Below, in pieces: positions 35,759 through 46,138 of a stretch of DNA of 64,000 nucleotides. The notes beneath the pieces are model-generated. The model worked only from the letters and a program-made list of their open reading frames with translations, did not search any database and was not told the origin of the DNA. A program made the translations under genes and the position numbers. Each line of letters opens with the position of its first letter. Positions within the stretch are counted from its first letter, which is position 1. The DNA is from Arenibacter arenosicollis (lineage in GTDB: Bacteria > Bacteroidota > Bacteroidia > Flavobacteriales > Flavobacteriaceae), in NCBI RefSeq assembly GCF_014397245.1, contig NZ_JACLHY010000004.1, positions 1-64,000 of the forward strand. The letters are read 5' to 3'.

Positions 35759-36028
35759 TTACCAGCTAGCTTTTCTAACTCCAGGTATAAGACCATTATT
35801 GGCCATTTCCCTAAAGGTAACCCTAGATATCCCGAAGGTTCTCATGTAACCTCTTGGTCTTCCTGTTATCTTACAACGGTTGTGCAAACGTACAGGAGAA
35901 GCATTTTTTGGCAATTTTTGTAATGCTTCATAGTCGCCAGCTTCTTTTAAAGCCTTTCTTTTCTCAGCATACTTTTCCACCATTTTTTCCCGTTTTCTCT
36001 CACGGGCTTTCATTGATTCTTTAGCCAT
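35759..36028 (-). CDS. rpsN: 30S ribosomal protein S14, zinc-free long form
   Basis: The 89-residue protein is the long C-minus type: it lacks the paired CxxC motifs of zinc-binding S14. It retains one cysteine, in the conserved [14 protein letters not shown], followed by [12 protein letters not shown] and the ending VRKASW. It lies 1 base after rplE and belongs with the zinc-free L36 in the same block. Confidence 0.97.
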   Translation of the reverse strand: MAKESMKARERKREKMVEKYAEKRKALKEAGDYEALQKLPKNASPVRLHNRCKITGRPRGYMRTFGISRVTFREMANNGLIPGVRKASW

Positions 36029-36029
36029 A

Positions 36030-36581
36030 CTAATTCTTTTTAAAAGGTAGTCCCAATTCGGTTAATAATGATTTCGCTTCTTTATCTGTTTCTGCAGAGG
36101 TTACAAATGTAATATCCATACCATTGATTCTGTTAATTTTATCAATGTTTATTTCTGGAAATATTATTTGCTCCGTAACACCAAGATTATAATTCCCTCT
36201 TCCATCAAAACCAGTGGCCTTAATTCCTTGGAAATCCCTTACCCTAGGCAGTGCACTTGTCACCAATCTATCCAAGAATTCGTACATTCTCTCTCCACGT
36301 AAGGTTACTTTTGCCCCGATTGGCATTCCTTTACGCAATTTAAATGCAGCAACATCCTTTTTAGACATCGTTGAAATTGCTTTTTGGCCAGTAATATTGG
36401 TCAACTCATCTACCGCATGGTCAATAAGTTTTTTGTCCGCAACAGCGGCACCAACACCTCTACTAACAACAATTTTTTCTAATTTAGGAACCTGCATTAC
36501 ATTTTTGTAACCAAACTCCTCTTTAAGAGCCTTAACAACTCTCTCTTTATATTCCTGTTTTAATCTTGGAACGTAGGCCAT
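36030..36581 (-). CDS. rplE: 50S ribosomal protein L5
   Basis: Binds 5S rRNA and contacts P-site tRNA in the central protuberance. The 183 residues contain [36 protein letters not shown], the signature [19 protein letters not shown] and [19 protein letters not shown]. Two bases separate it from rplX. Confidence 0.98.
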   Translation of the reverse strand: MAYVPRLKQEYKERVVKALKEEFGYKNVMQVPKLEKIVVSRGVGAAVADKKLIDHAVDELTNITGQKAISTMSKKDVAAFKLRKGMPIGAKVTLRGERMYEFLDRLVTSALPRVRDFQGIKATGFDGRGNYNLGVTEQIIFPEINIDKINRINGMDITFVTSAETDKEAKSLLTELGLPFKKN

Positions 36582-36583
36582 AA

Positions 36584-36898
36584 CTAAATTACTTCTTTAG
36601 ATTTCTTAGAAAATCTTACTTTCTTACCATCTCTTACCTCAAATCCAACTCTAGTGGTCTCTCCGGATTTTGGATCGATCAATGACAGATTGGATATCTG
36701 TAAGGGAGCCTCTTTCTTAACAATCCCCCCTTGAGGATTGCTAGCACTAGGCTTTTCGTGTTTAGAAACCATATTGGCACCTTCAACGATCGCCTTGTTT
36801 TTTTCACGGTCTACACTTACAACCTTACCTTCTACCCCTTTGTGGTCTCCGGCAACAATTCTAACAGTATCCCCTGTTTTTATTTTTAATTTTCCCAT
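36584..36898 (-). CDS. rplX: 50S ribosomal protein L24
   Basis: An assembly initiator of the large subunit. The start is placed at ATG 36896-36898 ([20 protein letters not shown], the usual N-terminus), giving 104 residues. An upstream in-frame ATG at 36940 would overlap rplN and add an atypical 14-residue leader. The KOW motif is at about 8-30 ([18 protein letters not shown]). Confidence 0.97.
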   Translation of the reverse strand: MGKLKIKTGDTVRIVAGDHKGVEGKVVSVDREKNKAIVEGANMVSKHEKPSASNPQGGIVKKEAPLQISNLSLIDPKSGETTRVGFEVRDGKKVRFSKKSKEVI

Positions 36899-36911
36899 TT
36901 TGCTATTTTTA

Positions 36912-37280
36912 TTAAAGCACCTCTGGAGCCAATGATACAATTTTCATGAATTGCTTATCACGAAGTTCCCTAGCCACCGGTCCAAAAACACGTGTTCCTC
37001 TCATTTCCCCTGTTGGGTTTAAAAGTACACAGGCATTATCATCGAAACGAATATAAGAACCATCAGGTCTTCTAACTTCCTTTTTTGTTCTAACAACAAC
37101 TGCTGTGGAAACCGCACCTTTTTTAATAGCCCCATTAGGAGTAGCTTCCTTAACGGCAACTACAATTTTATCCCCAACAGAAGCATATCTTCTTTTTGTA
37201 CCTCCCAACACACGAATGGTCAAAACTTCTTTCGCCCCCGTATTATCCGCTACTTTTAGTCTAGATTCTTGCTGTAACAT
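36912..37280 (-). CDS. rplN: 50S ribosomal protein L14
   Basis: Large-subunit protein at the interface with 16S rRNA and near the L19 bridge. The 122 residues begin [19 protein letters not shown], include [20 protein letters not shown] and end with [19 protein letters not shown]. It follows rpsQ by 2 bases. Confidence 0.98.
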   Translation of the reverse strand: MLQQESRLKVADNTGAKEVLTIRVLGGTKRRYASVGDKIVVAVKEATPNGAIKKGAVSTAVVVRTKKEVRRPDGSYIRFDDNACVLLNPTGEMRGTRVFGPVARELRDKQFMKIVSLAPEVL

Positions 37281-37282
37281 AA

Positions 37283-37540
37283 TTATTTAGCTCTTTCAAT
37301 GATTTCCACTAGTCTCCAACACTTGGTCTTACTCAATGGACGAGTCTCCATTATCTTAACAGTATCGCCAATATTGCAATCGTTCTTTTCATCGTGTGCA
37401 ACATATTTCTTAGTTTTCAACACGAACTTTCCGTACATAGGGTGCTTAACACGTTTAACTTCTGAAACCACAACTGATTTCTCCATTTTGTTGCTAGTTA
37501 CAACTCCTATTCTCTCTTTTCTTAAATTCCTTTTTTCCAT
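37283..37540 (-). CDS. rpsQ: 30S ribosomal protein S17
   Basis: Early 16S-binding protein with an OB-fold. The 85 residues contain [38 protein letters not shown] and the signature [20 protein letters not shown]. Confidence 0.98.
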   Translation of the reverse strand: MEKRNLRKERIGVVTSNKMEKSVVVSEVKRVKHPMYGKFVLKTKKYVAHDEKNDCNIGDTVKIMETRPLSKTKCWRLVEIIERAK

Positions 37541-37553
37541 AAAGCAGAACCAA

Positions 37554-37745
37554 TTATTGTAATTCCCTTTTAGTTAATTCAGTTGCCAATCTAGCCACAG
37601 TTCTTCTCACTTTCCTAATAAGTAAAGGATTTTCCAATGGTGTAACAGAATGGGCCAATTTTAAATCGAAATACTGTTTTTTAAACTCAGCACTCTTTTC
37701 TTTTAACCCCTCAACTGATAATTCTTTTATTTCTGATTGTTTCAT
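37554..37745 (-). CDS. rpmC: 50S ribosomal protein L29
   Basis: Sits at the peptide exit tunnel and contributes to the trigger factor/SRP docking area. The start is ATG 37743-37745 ([17 protein letters not shown]), giving 63 residues; an ATG 4 codons earlier is possible but less like the family. Two long helices end in the conserved [16 protein letters not shown]. Confidence 0.96.
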   Translation of the reverse strand: MKQSEIKELSVEGLKEKSAEFKKQYFDLKLAHSVTPLENPLLIRKVRRTVARLATELTKRELQ

Positions 37746-37762
37746 GATTCCTTGCAATTATA

Positions 37763-38182
37763 TTAAGCAGAATAGTCCCTAGCAATAATAAATTTTGTTC
37801 TTACTGGTAGTTTCTGAGCCGCAAGACGCAAAGCCTCTTTTGCAATATCAAGAGAAACACCGGCAATCTCGAACATAATCCGTCCTGGCAACACCACAGC
37901 TACAAAATATTCTGGAGCACCTTTACCTTTACCCATACGAACCTCCAATGGTTTTTTGGTGATAGGCTTGTCCGGGAATATTTTTATCCATAATTGGCCT
38001 TCTCTTTTCATGTACCTAGTTGCCGCAATACGAGCTGCTTCAATCTGGCGCGATGTTATAAAAGAGGTATCCATTGATTTTATACCAAACATACCGTTTG
38101 AAAGTTGATGACCCCTTCCGGTGATCCCTTTCATACGACCTTTCTGCATTTTGCGGAACTTAGTCCTTTTTGGCTGTAACAT
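37763..38182 (-). CDS. rplP: 50S ribosomal protein L16
   Basis: Lies near the A site and helps shape tRNA accommodation. The 139 residues begin [19 protein letters not shown], contain [20 protein letters not shown], and have the family signature [20 protein letters not shown]. It follows rpsC by 20 bases. Confidence 0.98.
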   Translation of the reverse strand: MLQPKRTKFRKMQKGRMKGITGRGHQLSNGMFGIKSMDTSFITSRQIEAARIAATRYMKREGQLWIKIFPDKPITKKPLEVRMGKGKGAPEYFVAVVLPGRIMFEIAGVSLDIAKEALRLAAQKLPVRTKFIIARDYSA

Positions 38183-38202
38183 TTCTTTACTTCTTTAAAA
38201 AA

Positions 38203-38925
38203 TTACTTTCTACGACGTTGTTTCTTCGGTCCTTCTTGCTTTCCACCTTTTCCTTGAGACTGGCTTTTTGCCATACCTACCAAAGGAGAAAGTTCTCTTT
38301 TTCCGTAAACTTCACCTTTCATGATCCACACTTTAATACCCAATCTTCCATAGGTTGTATGCGCTTCATGTAAAGCATAATCTATATCGGCTCTAAAAGT
38401 AGACAAAGGAATCCTACCATCTTTATAAGATTCGGATCTTGCCATTTCAGCTCCGTTCAAACGTCCAGATATCTGAATTTTAATCCCTTCAGCGTTCATT
38501 CTCATGGCAGCTGCAATCGCCATCTTGATAGCTCTTCTAAAAGAAATTCTACTTTCTATTTGGCGTGCTACACTGGCAGCAACTAGATTAGCATCCAATT
38601 CAGGTCTTTTGATCTCAAAAATATTGATCTGAACTTCCTTATCCGTAATCTTCTTAAGCTCCTCTTTTAATTTATCTACCTCTTGACCACCTTTACCAAT
38701 GATAATACCTGGTCTTGCAGTGGTAATGGTAACCGTAATCAATTTTAGAGTACGCTCAATAATAATTCTAGACACACTTGCTTTTGCCAAACGAGCATGA
38801 ACATATTTTCTGATCTTATCGTCTTCGGCAAGTTTATCACCATAATCGTTTCCACCGTACCAGTTAGATTCCCATCCTCTGATAATTCCTAGACGATTTC
38901 CGATTGGATTTGTTTTCTGTCCCAT
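38203..38925 (-). CDS. rpsC: 30S ribosomal protein S3
   Basis: Head protein at the mRNA entry with helicase-like role together with S4 and S5. The 240 residues hold the N-terminal part ([20 protein letters not shown]), the KH domain ([20 protein letters not shown]) and the C-terminal domain with [13 protein letters not shown] and [18 protein letters not shown]. It ends in a basic Gln/Lys/Arg tail (KKQRRRK). Confidence 0.98.
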   Translation of the reverse strand: MGQKTNPIGNRLGIIRGWESNWYGGNDYGDKLAEDDKIRKYVHARLAKASVSRIIIERTLKLITVTITTARPGIIIGKGGQEVDKLKEELKKITDKEVQINIFEIKRPELDANLVAASVARQIESRISFRRAIKMAIAAAMRMNAEGIKIQISGRLNGAEMARSESYKDGRIPLSTFRADIDYALHEAHTTYGRLGIKVWIMKGEVYGKRELSPLVGMAKSQSQGKGGKQEGPKKQRRRK

Positions 38926-38935
38926 ACTAAATGCT

Positions 38936-39343
38936 CTAGCTTTGTGTGTTATTGTTAGATCCCAAAACCAAGGTAACGTGGTTGGAACGTTTTCTAATTC
39001 TATGTGCTCTTCCTTGTGGAGCAGGACGTAGTCTTTTCAACATACTTCCACCATCCACTCTAATCTCCTTAACAAAAAGTTCAGCTTCCTCAACACTTGC
39101 ATCCTCATTCTTAGCCTGCCAGTTAGCTATTGCGGATAACAATAACTTCTCCAGTCTACGTGACGACTCCTTAGAGTTAAATTTCAAAATAGCAAGCGCT
39201 TTCTCCACTTTTACACCTCTAACCAAATCCGCTACTAAACGCATTTTTCTAGGGGAAGTAGGGCAATTATTCAATTTTGCAAACGCTATCTGCTGCTTTT
39301 CTGCCTTTATTCTTTCGGCCATTTGTTTTTTACGAACTCCCAT
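38936..39343 (-). CDS. rplV: 50S ribosomal protein L22
   Basis: Lines the peptide exit tunnel with a long beta hairpin. The 135 residues have [40 protein letters not shown], and the hairpin signature [18 protein letters not shown]. Compared with E. coli (110 residues) it has an extended N-terminus ([20 protein letters not shown]). It lies 3 bases after rpsS. Confidence 0.97.
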   Translation of the reverse strand: MGVRKKQMAERIKAEKQQIAFAKLNNCPTSPRKMRLVADLVRGVKVEKALAILKFNSKESSRRLEKLLLSAIANWQAKNEDASVEEAELFVKEIRVDGGSMLKRLRPAPQGRAHRIRKRSNHVTLVLGSNNNTQS

Positions 39344-39346
39344 AGC

Positions 39347-39625
39347 TTACTTTTTACCTTTATTTTTTGCTCCCGCATGACCTCTAAAAGATCGTGTTGG
39401 AGAAAATTCACCTAATTTGTGACCCACCATGTTTTCTGTAACAAAAACAGGTACAAATTGCTTTCCATTGTGAACTGCTATTGTCTGACCTACAAAATCA
39501 GGAGTAATCATAGAAGCTCTAGACCATGTCTTAATGACTGCCTTTTTACCAGATTCAACGTTTTGTTGGACTTTTTTATCCAAACTATAGTGAACGTAAG
39601 GTCCTTTCTTTAATGAACGTGCCAT
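39347..39625 (-). CDS. rpsS: 30S ribosomal protein S19
   Basis: Head protein that pairs with S13 near the A site. The 92 residues begin [20 protein letters not shown], then [20 protein letters not shown] and the signature [20 protein letters not shown]. Confidence 0.98.
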   Translation of the reverse strand: MARSLKKGPYVHYSLDKKVQQNVESGKKAVIKTWSRASMITPDFVGQTIAVHNGKQFVPVFVTENMVGHKLGEFSPTRSFRGHAGAKNKGKK

Positions 39626-39638
39626 TTCTTTCTACTTT

Positions 39639-40463
39639 TTATTTCTTTCTACGTTCTAAAATATACTTGTTGGTACTCTTGGTCTTGGAACGGGTCCTGA
39701 ATCCTTTGGCAGGAATTCCGTTTCTAGATCTAGGATGACCTCCAGAAGCCCTACCTTCTCCACCACCCATTGGGTGATCAACAGGGTTCATTGCAACTGG
39801 TCTTGTTCTTGGTCTTCTTCCCAACCATCTACTTCTACCAGCCTTACCTGACACCAATAATTGATGATCAGAGTTGGATACAGCACCTATAGTGGCCAAA
39901 CAATCCGCTAAAACCAATCTGGTTTCACCTGATGGCAATTTAATGGTAACAAACTTACCGTCCTTCGCCATTAATTGGGCAAATGTTCCAGCACTTCTTG
40001 CCATTACAGCTCCCTGTCCAGGACGCAATTCAATTCCTGATATGATTGTACCCAAAGGTATTTCACTCAATGGAAGTGCGTTCCCGATCTCTGGAGCAAC
40101 TGCAGCTCCAGAAGATACTTCTTGACCCACCTGCAAACCATTTGGAGCAATAATATATCTCTTTTCACCATCAGCATACGCCAATAAAGCTATAAAAGCT
40201 GTTCTGTTTGGATCGTACTGAATTGATTCAACCTTGGCAGCAACATCTTGCTTATCCCTTTTGAAATCAATAACACGATACCTTCTCTTATGACCTCCAC
40301 CTTTTTGGCGTATGGTCATTTTTCCTTGACTGTTTCTACCTCCCGACTTTTTTAACGGAGCAAGCAAGCTTTTTTCCGGCTTATCAGTAGTAATGGCGTC
40401 AAATCCATTTACTACTCTAAAACGCTGCCCGGGAGTGATTGGTTTTAATTTTCTAACTGACAT
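39639..40463 (-). CDS. rplB: 50S ribosomal protein L2
   Basis: Highly conserved protein beside the peptidyl-transferase centre. The 274 residues have the OB-fold, SH3-like and C-terminal regions; [19 protein letters not shown] (225-243) contains the conserved His230, which corresponds to E. coli His229. It follows rplW by 9 bases. Confidence 0.98.
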   Translation of the reverse strand: MSVRKLKPITPGQRFRVVNGFDAITTDKPEKSLLAPLKKSGGRNSQGKMTIRQKGGGHKRRYRVIDFKRDKQDVAAKVESIQYDPNRTAFIALLAYADGEKRYIIAPNGLQVGQEVSSGAAVAPEIGNALPLSEIPLGTIISGIELRPGQGAVMARSAGTFAQLMAKDGKFVTIKLPSGETRLVLADCLATIGAVSNSDHQLLVSGKAGRSRWLGRRPRTRPVAMNPVDHPMGGGEGRASGGHPRSRNGIPAKGFRTRSKTKSTNKYILERRKK

Positions 40464-40472
40464 TTTTTGTCT

Positions 40473-40763
40473 TTATAGATTACTGTAAAAATCAATAATA
40501 TCTCCTTCTGCTACATCAACAATGGCTTTCTTAAAACCACTTGTCTTTCCGTGCTGTACACCAGTTTTGGTGTAACGCGACTTGCGCGAAGGACCATAAT
40601 TCATTGTTCGAACTTTCTCAACAGAAACACCATAAGTTGCTTCAACTGCTTCCTTGACCTGAATCTTGTTGGCTTTTGGATCAACAAGAAAACCATAACG
40701 ATTGTGTAACTCGCTATCAGCAGTCATTTTTTCCGTAATAATTGGCTTTATCAACACACTCAT
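40473..40763 (-). CDS. rplW: 50S ribosomal protein L23
   Basis: Exit-tunnel protein and docking site for trigger factor and SRP. The 96 residues contain IKPIITEKMTADSELHNRYG, VDPKANKIQVKEAVEATYGV and KVRTMNYGPSRKSRYT. It is 7 bases after rplD. Confidence 0.97.
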   Translation of the reverse strand: MSVLIKPIITEKMTADSELHNRYGFLVDPKANKIQVKEAVEATYGVSVEKVRTMNYGPSRKSRYTKTGVQHGKTSGFKKAIVDVAEGDIIDFYSNL

Positions 40764-40770
40764 GGTTCGC

Positions 40771-41400
40771 TTATTTAATTAAGTTCGATTCGATTCCTTC
40801 CAAAGAACCTTCCAACAACACTAGGTTGTTAGCGTTTAATATTTTGTAAGTGCTTAATTCTGAGTTAGTTATAACCTCAGAACGCTCTAAATTGCGTGAG
40901 GACAAATATACGTTATTATTTGAATCACCCAACACAATTAGGGATTTTTTATTCTCCAAGCCCAAAGACTTCAAAAATTCTTTAAAATCCTTAGTTTTTG
41001 GAGCTTCAAAATTGAAATCCTCAACCACCATTATAGCATTGTCTTTTGACTTCAAAGTTAAGGCCGACCTTCTAGCCAAACGCTTAACATTTTTATTCAA
41101 TTTTTGCTTATAATCCTTTGGTCTTGGTCCAAAAATACGTCCACCACCTCTAAACACTGGAGACTTAATACTACCCGCACGAGCAGTACCTGTTCCTTTT
41201 TGTTTTTTGATCTTTCTTGTACTTCCTGCTATCTCAGCACGCTCTTTGGATTTGTGCGTACCTTGTCTTTGGTGTGCCAAATATTGCTTAACATCCAAAT
41301 ACACAGCATGATTGTTTGGTTCTATTGCGAATACAGCGTCAGAAAGCTCAACCTTTCTACCTGTTTCTTTTCCCTTAATATCTAAAACTGCTACCTTCAT
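40771..41400 (-). CDS. rplD: 50S ribosomal protein L4
   Basis: Tunnel protein that also represses the S10 operon in E. coli. The 209 residues contain [40 protein letters not shown] and the extended loop [19 protein letters not shown]. Its ATG overlaps the rplC stop by one base (TAATG), so translation is likely coupled. Confidence 0.98.
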   Translation of the reverse strand: MKVAVLDIKGKETGRKVELSDAVFAIEPNNHAVYLDVKQYLAHQRQGTHKSKERAEIAGSTRKIKKQKGTGTARAGSIKSPVFRGGGRIFGPRPKDYKQKLNKNVKRLARRSALTLKSKDNAIMVVEDFNFEAPKTKDFKEFLKSLGLENKKSLIVLGDSNNNVYLSSRNLERSEVITNSELSTYKILNANNLVLLEGSLEGIESNLIK

Positions 41401-42020
41401 TACTTCTCAATAGTTACGTAAGCGTTCTTATGACCAGGAACACAACCTTTTACTACTATAAGGTTCTTTTCTGGAACAATTTTTAATACTCTCAAGTTTT
41501 GAACGGTAACTCTATCAGTACCCATTCTACCAGCCATTTTCATTCCCTTAAAAACTCTTGCAGGATATGAAGCAGCACCAATGGAACCTGGAGCTCTTAA
41601 TCTATTGTGCTGACCGTGGGTTGATTGACCAACACCGGCAAAGCCGTGTCTTTTAACAACACCTTGAAAACCTTTACCCTTTGAGGTACCGATTACATCA
41701 ACAAATTCTCCTTCTACAAAAAGGTCTACTCCAAGAGTATCTCCTAATTTGTGCGCACCTTCTTCAAAATACCTGAATTCCATGACCTTTTTCTTAGGAG
41801 AAGCGCCTGCTTTTTTAAAGTGACCTGTAGCCGCTTTATTAGCACGTTTTTCTGCCTTGTCATCGAAACCAAGCTGAAGGGCATTGTACCCGTCCACCTC
41901 TTCGGTTCTGACTTGGGTAACTACGCATGGTCCAGCTTCGATTACTGTACATGGAATATTCTTTCCATTTTCATCGAAAATGCTGGTCATACCTACTTTT
42001 CTACCTATTAACCCAGACAT
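41400..42020 (-). CDS. rplC: 50S ribosomal protein L3
   Basis: Early large-subunit assembly protein reaching to the peptidyl-transferase centre. The 206 residues start [19 protein letters not shown] and carry the signature [20 protein letters not shown] and [21 protein letters not shown] 157-base gap with a terminator-like hairpin lies upstream, so it may head a separate transcript from rpsJ. Confidence 0.98.
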   Translation of the reverse strand: MSGLIGRKVGMTSIFDENGKNIPCTVIEAGPCVVTQVRTEEVDGYNALQLGFDDKAEKRANKAATGHFKKAGASPKKKVMEFRYFEEGAHKLGDTLGVDLFVEGEFVDVIGTSKGKGFQGVVKRHGFAGVGQSTHGQHNRLRAPGSIGAASYPARVFKGMKMAGRMGTDRVTVQNLRVLKIVPEKNLIVVKGCVPGHKNAYVTIEK

Positions 42021-42061
42021 ATTTAATTAATTATTAATTGATTACTATTTAACTTATTGAC

Positions 42062-42097
42062 AAAAAAACAGGGTCAAAAAACAATTCAACCCTGAAT
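42062..42097 (-). terminator. Terminator-like hairpin between rpsJ and rplC
   Basis: On the minus strand a 6-bp stem (CAGGGT / ACCCTG, 42089-42094 with 42069-42074) with a 14-base loop is followed at once by seven T. It lies about 80 bases past the rpsJ stop and about 40 before rplC. It may end the str transcript or act as an attenuator for the S10 genes. Confidence 0.55.
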
Positions 42098-42142
42098 ATA
42101 TTTTTTTCCGTCTTTCCTTCGCGAAACGCTCGGGACATGTCT

Positions 42143-42163
42143 TTCATAATTTCGAATTATGAA
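42143..42163. repeat. 21-bp inverted repeat in the rpsJ-rplC gap
   Basis: TTCATAATT and AATTATGAA are perfect 9-base arms around a TCG centre, 14 bases past the rpsJ stop. No T run follows, so it is not an obvious terminator. It could protect the 3' end of the str transcript or be a remnant of a small intergenic element. Confidence 0.4.
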
Positions 42164-42177
42164 TTCCGAAATTAGAA

Positions 42178-42483
42178 CTATACTTTTATCTCAACCTCAA
42201 CACCGCTAGGAAGTTCCAACTTCATTAGAGCGTCGATGGTTTTTGATGAAGAGCTATAAATATCCAATAGTCTTTTGTAAGAACTTAATTGGAACTGCTC
42301 CCTTGCTTTTTTATTTACGTGTGGAGAACGCAACACAGTAAATATTTTTTTATGTGTTGGCAAAGGAATTGGTCCAGTTACAACCGCACCTGTAGTCTTT
42401 ACCGTTTTTACGATCTTCTCAGCAGATTTATCTACCAAGTTATGGTCGTACGACTTTAATTTAATTCTAATTTTTTGACTCAT
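42178..42483 (-). CDS. rpsJ: 30S ribosomal protein S10 (NusE)
   Basis: Small-subunit head protein that also works in antitermination complexes with NusB and NusG. The 101 residues contain [40 protein letters not shown] and end EVEIKV. It lies 11 bases after fusA with no tuf between, so it is in the position of the last gene of the str cluster rather than the first gene of S10. Confidence 0.98.
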   Translation of the reverse strand: MSQKIRIKLKSYDHNLVDKSAEKIVKTVKTTGAVVTGPIPLPTHKKIFTVLRSPHVNKKAREQFQLSSYKRLLDIYSSSSKTIDALMKLELPSGVEVEIKV

Positions 42484-42494
42484 CTTAGTACGAT

Positions 42495-44627
42495 TTAAGC
42501 TGTTAATCCTTTTGCTTTCTTAATCACCGCTTCCGAAATATTGGAAGGAGTTTCAGCATAATGTGAAAATTCCATTGTTGAAGTTGCTCTACCTGAAGAC
42601 AAAGTTCTCAATGAAGTAACATATCCAAACATTTCGGACAAAGGTACTTCACCTTTAATTACTTTGGCACCGGCTCTATCATCCATATTGGTAACAACTC
42701 CCCTTCTACGGTTAAGATCTCCTACGATATCTCCCATGTTTTCTTCAGGAGTTAGAACTTCCATTTTCATGATCGGCTCCATAATTATTGCTCCAGCAGC
42801 TTTACCAGCAGCTTTATAACCCATTTTGGCAGCCAATTCAAAAGATAGTGCATCAGAATCCACAGGGTGGAAAGATCCATCCTTTAGAACAACCTTCATT
42901 CTATCCATTTCAAAACCGGCCAAAGGACCATTCTTCATAGCGGCAGTAAATCCTTTTTGAACAGGACCTACAAATTCTTTTGGAATACGACCACCTTTGA
43001 TTTCATCAACAAACTGTAACCCAGTTCCAACAAAATCGTCATCAGCAGGTCCCATTTCAAAGACAATATCACCGAATTTACCACGACCACCGGATTGTTT
43101 CTTATAAACCTCCCTATGTGAAGCCGTTTTAGTCAACGCCTCTTTGTATTCTACTTGTGGCTCTCCTTGGTTTACTTCAACCTTAAACTCACGTCTTAAA
43201 CGGTCAACAATAATATCCAAGTGAAGCTCACCCATACCAGAAATGATAGTCTGACCAGATGCTTCATCTGTTTTTACCTGGAAAGTTGGATCTTCTTCGG
43301 CCAATTTAGCCAAAGCCATACCTAATTTATCAACATCAACCTTGGTTTTAGGCTCAACAGCAATACCAATTACAGGATCAGGGAAATTCATACTTTCCAA
43401 TACTATTGGATGTTTTTCATCCGACAAAGTATCCCCTGTCTTAATATCCTTAAATCCTACTGCCGCACCAATATCTCCTGCTTCAATATAATCTACTGCA
43501 TTCTGCTTATTGGCATGCATTTGGTAAATCCTGGAAATACGCTCCTTGTTCCCGGAACGATTATTCAATACATAGGAACCAGCATCCAATCTACCCGAGT
43601 ATGCTCTAAAAAATGCCAAACGACCTACAAATGGATCCGTAGCAATTTTAAATGCCAAAGCAGCAAATGGCTCCTTAACACTTGGCTTTCTAGCCTCAGG
43701 CTTCTCAGTATCAGGATTAGTACCTACAATCGCATCCTTATCCAATGGAGAAGGCAAATAGCGACATACTGCATCCAATAAAAATTGTACTCCTTTATTT
43801 TTAAATGACGAACCACAGATCATAGGTATGATACTCATATCCATAACCGCAGCCCTCAAGGCAGCATGAACTTCATCCTCTGTAATGGAATCTTCATCTT
43901 CGAAGAACTTCTCCATCAAAGTTTCGTCATATTCCGCAACAGCTTCTATCAATTCAGCTCTACGTGCCCTAACTTCTTCCTTCATATCTTCCGGAATTGC
44001 AACAACATCAAAGGTTGCTCCGAAATTATCCTCATGCCATACTATAGCTCTGTTTTTCACCAAATCCACAATACCCTTAAAGTCTGCCTCGTCTCCGATC
44101 GGCAATACAATAGGCACAGCATTGGATCCCAACATTGTCTTAACCTGCTTATTAACCATTAAAAAGTCAGCCCCCTGACGGTCCATTTTGTTAACGAAAC
44201 CGATACGTGGCACTTTATAATTATCAGCCAATCTCCAGTTAGTTTCAGATTGTGGCTCAACACCATCAACTGCACTAAATAAGAAGACCAAGCCATCCAA
44301 TACACGTAAAGAACGGTTTACTTCAACCGTAAAATCCACGTGGCCCGGGGTATCTATTACATTAAAGTGGTAGGATTGTGCATCTGCGGTTGGCTCTGCA
44401 TTCTCCATAGGAAAAATCCACTCACAAGTTGTAGCAGCTGAAGTAATTGTAATACCACGCTCCTGCTCTTGCTCCATCCAGTCCATAGTGGCAGCACCAT
44501 CATGAACCTCACCTATTTTATGACTCACACCAGTATAAAACAAAATACGTTCTGTCGTAGTTGTTTTACCTGCATCAATATGAGCAGCAATCCCAATATT
44601 TCTTGTTAATTTTAAATCTCTTGCCAT
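42495..44627 (-). CDS. fusA: Elongation factor G
   Basis: GTPase that drives translocation of tRNA and mRNA. The 710 residues carry the G1 motif [12 protein letters not shown] (15-26), RGITI (57-61), DTPGHVDF (92-99) and NKMDR (146-150), followed by domains II-V ([19 protein letters not shown] in domain III). A short insert between G2 and G3 ([15 protein letters not shown], about 74-88) adds length relative to E. coli (704). It lies between rpsG and rpsJ. Whether a second EF-G paralogue exists elsewhere cannot be seen. Confidence 0.98.
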   Translation of the reverse strand: MARDLKLTRNIGIAAHIDAGKTTTTERILFYTGVSHKIGEVHDGAATMDWMEQEQERGITITSAATTCEWIFPMENAEPTADAQSYHFNVIDTPGHVDFTVEVNRSLRVLDGLVFLFSAVDGVEPQSETNWRLADNYKVPRIGFVNKMDRQGADFLMVNKQVKTMLGSNAVPIVLPIGDEADFKGIVDLVKNRAIVWHEDNFGATFDVVAIPEDMKEEVRARRAELIEAVAEYDETLMEKFFEDEDSITEDEVHAALRAAVMDMSIIPMICGSSFKNKGVQFLLDAVCRYLPSPLDKDAIVGTNPDTEKPEARKPSVKEPFAALAFKIATDPFVGRLAFFRAYSGRLDAGSYVLNNRSGNKERISRIYQMHANKQNAVDYIEAGDIGAAVGFKDIKTGDTLSDEKHPIVLESMNFPDPVIGIAVEPKTKVDVDKLGMALAKLAEEDPTFQVKTDEASGQTIISGMGELHLDIIVDRLRREFKVEVNQGEPQVEYKEALTKTASHREVYKKQSGGRGKFGDIVFEMGPADDDFVGTGLQFVDEIKGGRIPKEFVGPVQKGFTAAMKNGPLAGFEMDRMKVVLKDGSFHPVDSDALSFELAAKMGYKAAGKAAGAIIMEPIMKMEVLTPEENMGDIVGDLNRRRGVVTNMDDRAGAKVIKGEVPLSEMFGYVTSLRTLSSGRATSTMEFSHYAETPSNISEAVIKKAKGLTA

Positions 44628-44636
44628 TTCTGCTTA

Positions 44637-45113
44637 TTAAAATCTAAAGTGGGAGAATGCTTTGTTTGCTTCTGCCATTTTATGGGTATCTGTTCTTTTC
44701 TTAACTGCAGCACCTTCTTCTTTGGCCGCTGCCAATATTTCTCCTGCCAATTTTTGTGACATTGCCTTTTCGTTTCTCTTACGAGCATAACTAATAAGCC
44801 ATTTCATAGCAGTTGATATCTTACGATCTGGTCTAATTTGCATAGGAATCTGAAAAGTAGCTCCACCTACTCTTCTACTTCTTACCTCAACATGAGGCAT
44901 AACATTGGACAATGCATCTTTCCAAAGCTCTAACGCCGTTTTTTCTTCGTCTGTCTTTTTCTCTTCTACGATATCAATTGCATCGTAAAACACTTTAAAG
45001 GCAACCGACTTCTTACCATCCCACATCATCATGTTAACAAAACGGGTCACCAATTGGTCATTAAACCTTGGATCGGGTAAAAGTGGTCTCTTTTTTGCCT
45101 GCTTTTTTCTCAT
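44637..45113 (-). CDS. rpsG: 30S ribosomal protein S7
   Basis: Nucleates assembly of the 30S head and contacts E-site tRNA. The 158 residues contain [39 protein letters not shown] and [20 protein letters not shown]. It starts 77 bases after rpsL and is followed 9 bases later by fusA. Confidence 0.98.
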   Translation of the reverse strand: MRKKQAKKRPLLPDPRFNDQLVTRFVNMMMWDGKKSVAFKVFYDAIDIVEEKKTDEEKTALELWKDALSNVMPHVEVRSRRVGGATFQIPMQIRPDRKISTAMKWLISYARKRNEKAMSQKLAGEILAAAKEEGAAVKKRTDTHKMAEANKAFSHFRF

Positions 45114-45190
45114 TTCTTCTTTTTGAGTTAATGGTCAATAGTTAATTATTAAAAGTACAACACCTTTAAAACTTAACTCTTAACAAATTT

Positions 45191-45565
45191 TTACTTCTTA
45201 GGGCGTTTTGCTCCGTACTTAGATCTACGTTGTGTCCTTCCAGCAACACCTGCTGTGTCCAAGGCACCTCTAACGATGTGATACCTAACTCCTGGCAAAT
45301 CCTTTACCCTTCCGCCTCTTACTAATACTATCGAGTGCTCTTGCAAATTGTGACCCTCACCTGGTATATATGCGTTTACTTCCTTTCCATTTGTTAACCT
45401 AACCCTTGCAACTTTACGCATTGCAGAGTTTGGTTTCTTAGGAGTGGTTGTATAAACACGTGTACATACACCTCTTCTTTGAGGACACGAATCCAAAGCA
45501 GCCGATTTACTCTTCTTAGTAATCGTGACTCTTCCTTTTCGTACTAATTGTGAAATTGTTGGCAT
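45191..45565 (-). CDS. rpsL: 30S ribosomal protein S12
   Basis: Decoding-site protein. The start is ATG 45563-45565 ([20 protein letters not shown]), giving 124 residues; an earlier in-frame ATG adds 16 unlike residues and would sit within the leader. TPKKPNSA (41-48) and [12 protein letters not shown] (85-96) keep Lys43, Lys44 and Lys88, so the common streptomycin-resistance changes are absent. It is the first gene of the str cluster, with a strong promoter upstream (45611-45641). Confidence 0.98.
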   Translation of the reverse strand: MPTISQLVRKGRVTITKKSKSAALDSCPQRRGVCTRVYTTTPKKPNSAMRKVARVRLTNGKEVNAYIPGEGHNLQEHSIVLVRGGRVKDLPGVRYHIVRGALDTAGVAGRTQRRSKYGAKRPKK

Positions 45566-45610
45566 ACTATTTTTGTATAATAAAAACTTAACCCCTCTTT
45601 TAAGGGCTGG

Positions 45611-45641
45611 CAAATGTAGTAATTATTCGCAATATTTCAAA
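45611..45641 (-). promoter_or_regulatory. Promoter of the rpsL operon (TTTG-19-TACATTTG)
   Basis: On the minus strand TTTG (45638-45641) is followed after exactly 19 bases by TACATTTG (45611-45618). This matches the Bacteroidota -33/-7 consensus in both boxes and spacing. The predicted leader is about 40 bases and contains a CCCTT/AGGGG hairpin. Confidence 0.8.
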
Positions 45642-46138
45642 CCCTGATGAATTTATTTTTCATATTTTTTATCCTCAACAGATTCGGTAGCTCATAATTA
45701 GATCGCAACACACCTCATCGAAGAAGCTTCAGCCGCCCAAAATTTCCTAAATGGTAATTGCGAAATCAAAAATAAACCCAACAAAAGATCAGAGGGTACT
45801 TATCAAAAAATGACCCTTTTATTAACAATAAAGCAGCTTAATCGTTTAATCACCAAAAATAATGCAATATCAAAGCCGATAAATCTCTAATAATTGCGAT
45901 TATTATGATATTGTCATTTTTTTAACTGTTTTGATGCAATAAAATCCTACGTTCAAGTCAATTGATTGTTATAAATATAAAATACAACTCCATCATTGTG
46001 TTAAAAATCCTCATTACACCCTTCACAAGGCCTTATTTAACAATAATTTCTTATGCGCGCATAAGAAATATCCCAAAAAAGTTGCTTTATTAACATTAAA
46101 TTAGGATTTTTGCGATTGCTAATTCAAATAATCATAAA
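45642..46138. other. Intergenic region between the rpsL promoter and susC
   Basis: About 500 AT-rich bases with no plausible gene in either direction. It holds a perfect 24-bp palindrome (46046-46069), an AAGGCCTT palindrome (46028-46035) and a loose inverted repeat AATAAT/ATTATT near 45890-45906. A susC promoter must lie in the last 100 bases, but only a degenerate -7 (ATTTTTG near 46106-46112) is visible. Confidence 0.5.
46046..46069. promoter_or_regulatory. Perfect 24-bp palindrome upstream of susC
   Basis: The half site ATTTCTTATGCG is followed directly by its reverse complement. The centre is TGCGCGCA. It ends 69 bases before the susC ATG. The symmetry fits an operator for a dimeric regulator, though it could also fold as a hairpin. 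No regulator gene lies next to it. Confidence 0.55.

Noticed and set aside
36584-36940. Longer start for rplX (118 residues)
   Set aside because: The extra N-terminus overlaps rplN and is unlike the family; ATG 36898 gives the standard start.
42118-42125. TTCGCGAA palindrome in the rpsJ-rplC gap as a regulator site
   Set aside because: Eight bases of symmetry alone are common by chance and there is no second copy nearby.
45191-45613. Longer start for rpsL (140 residues)
   Set aside because: It would begin at the edge of the -7 box and add an atypical leader before the conserved [12 protein letters not shown].
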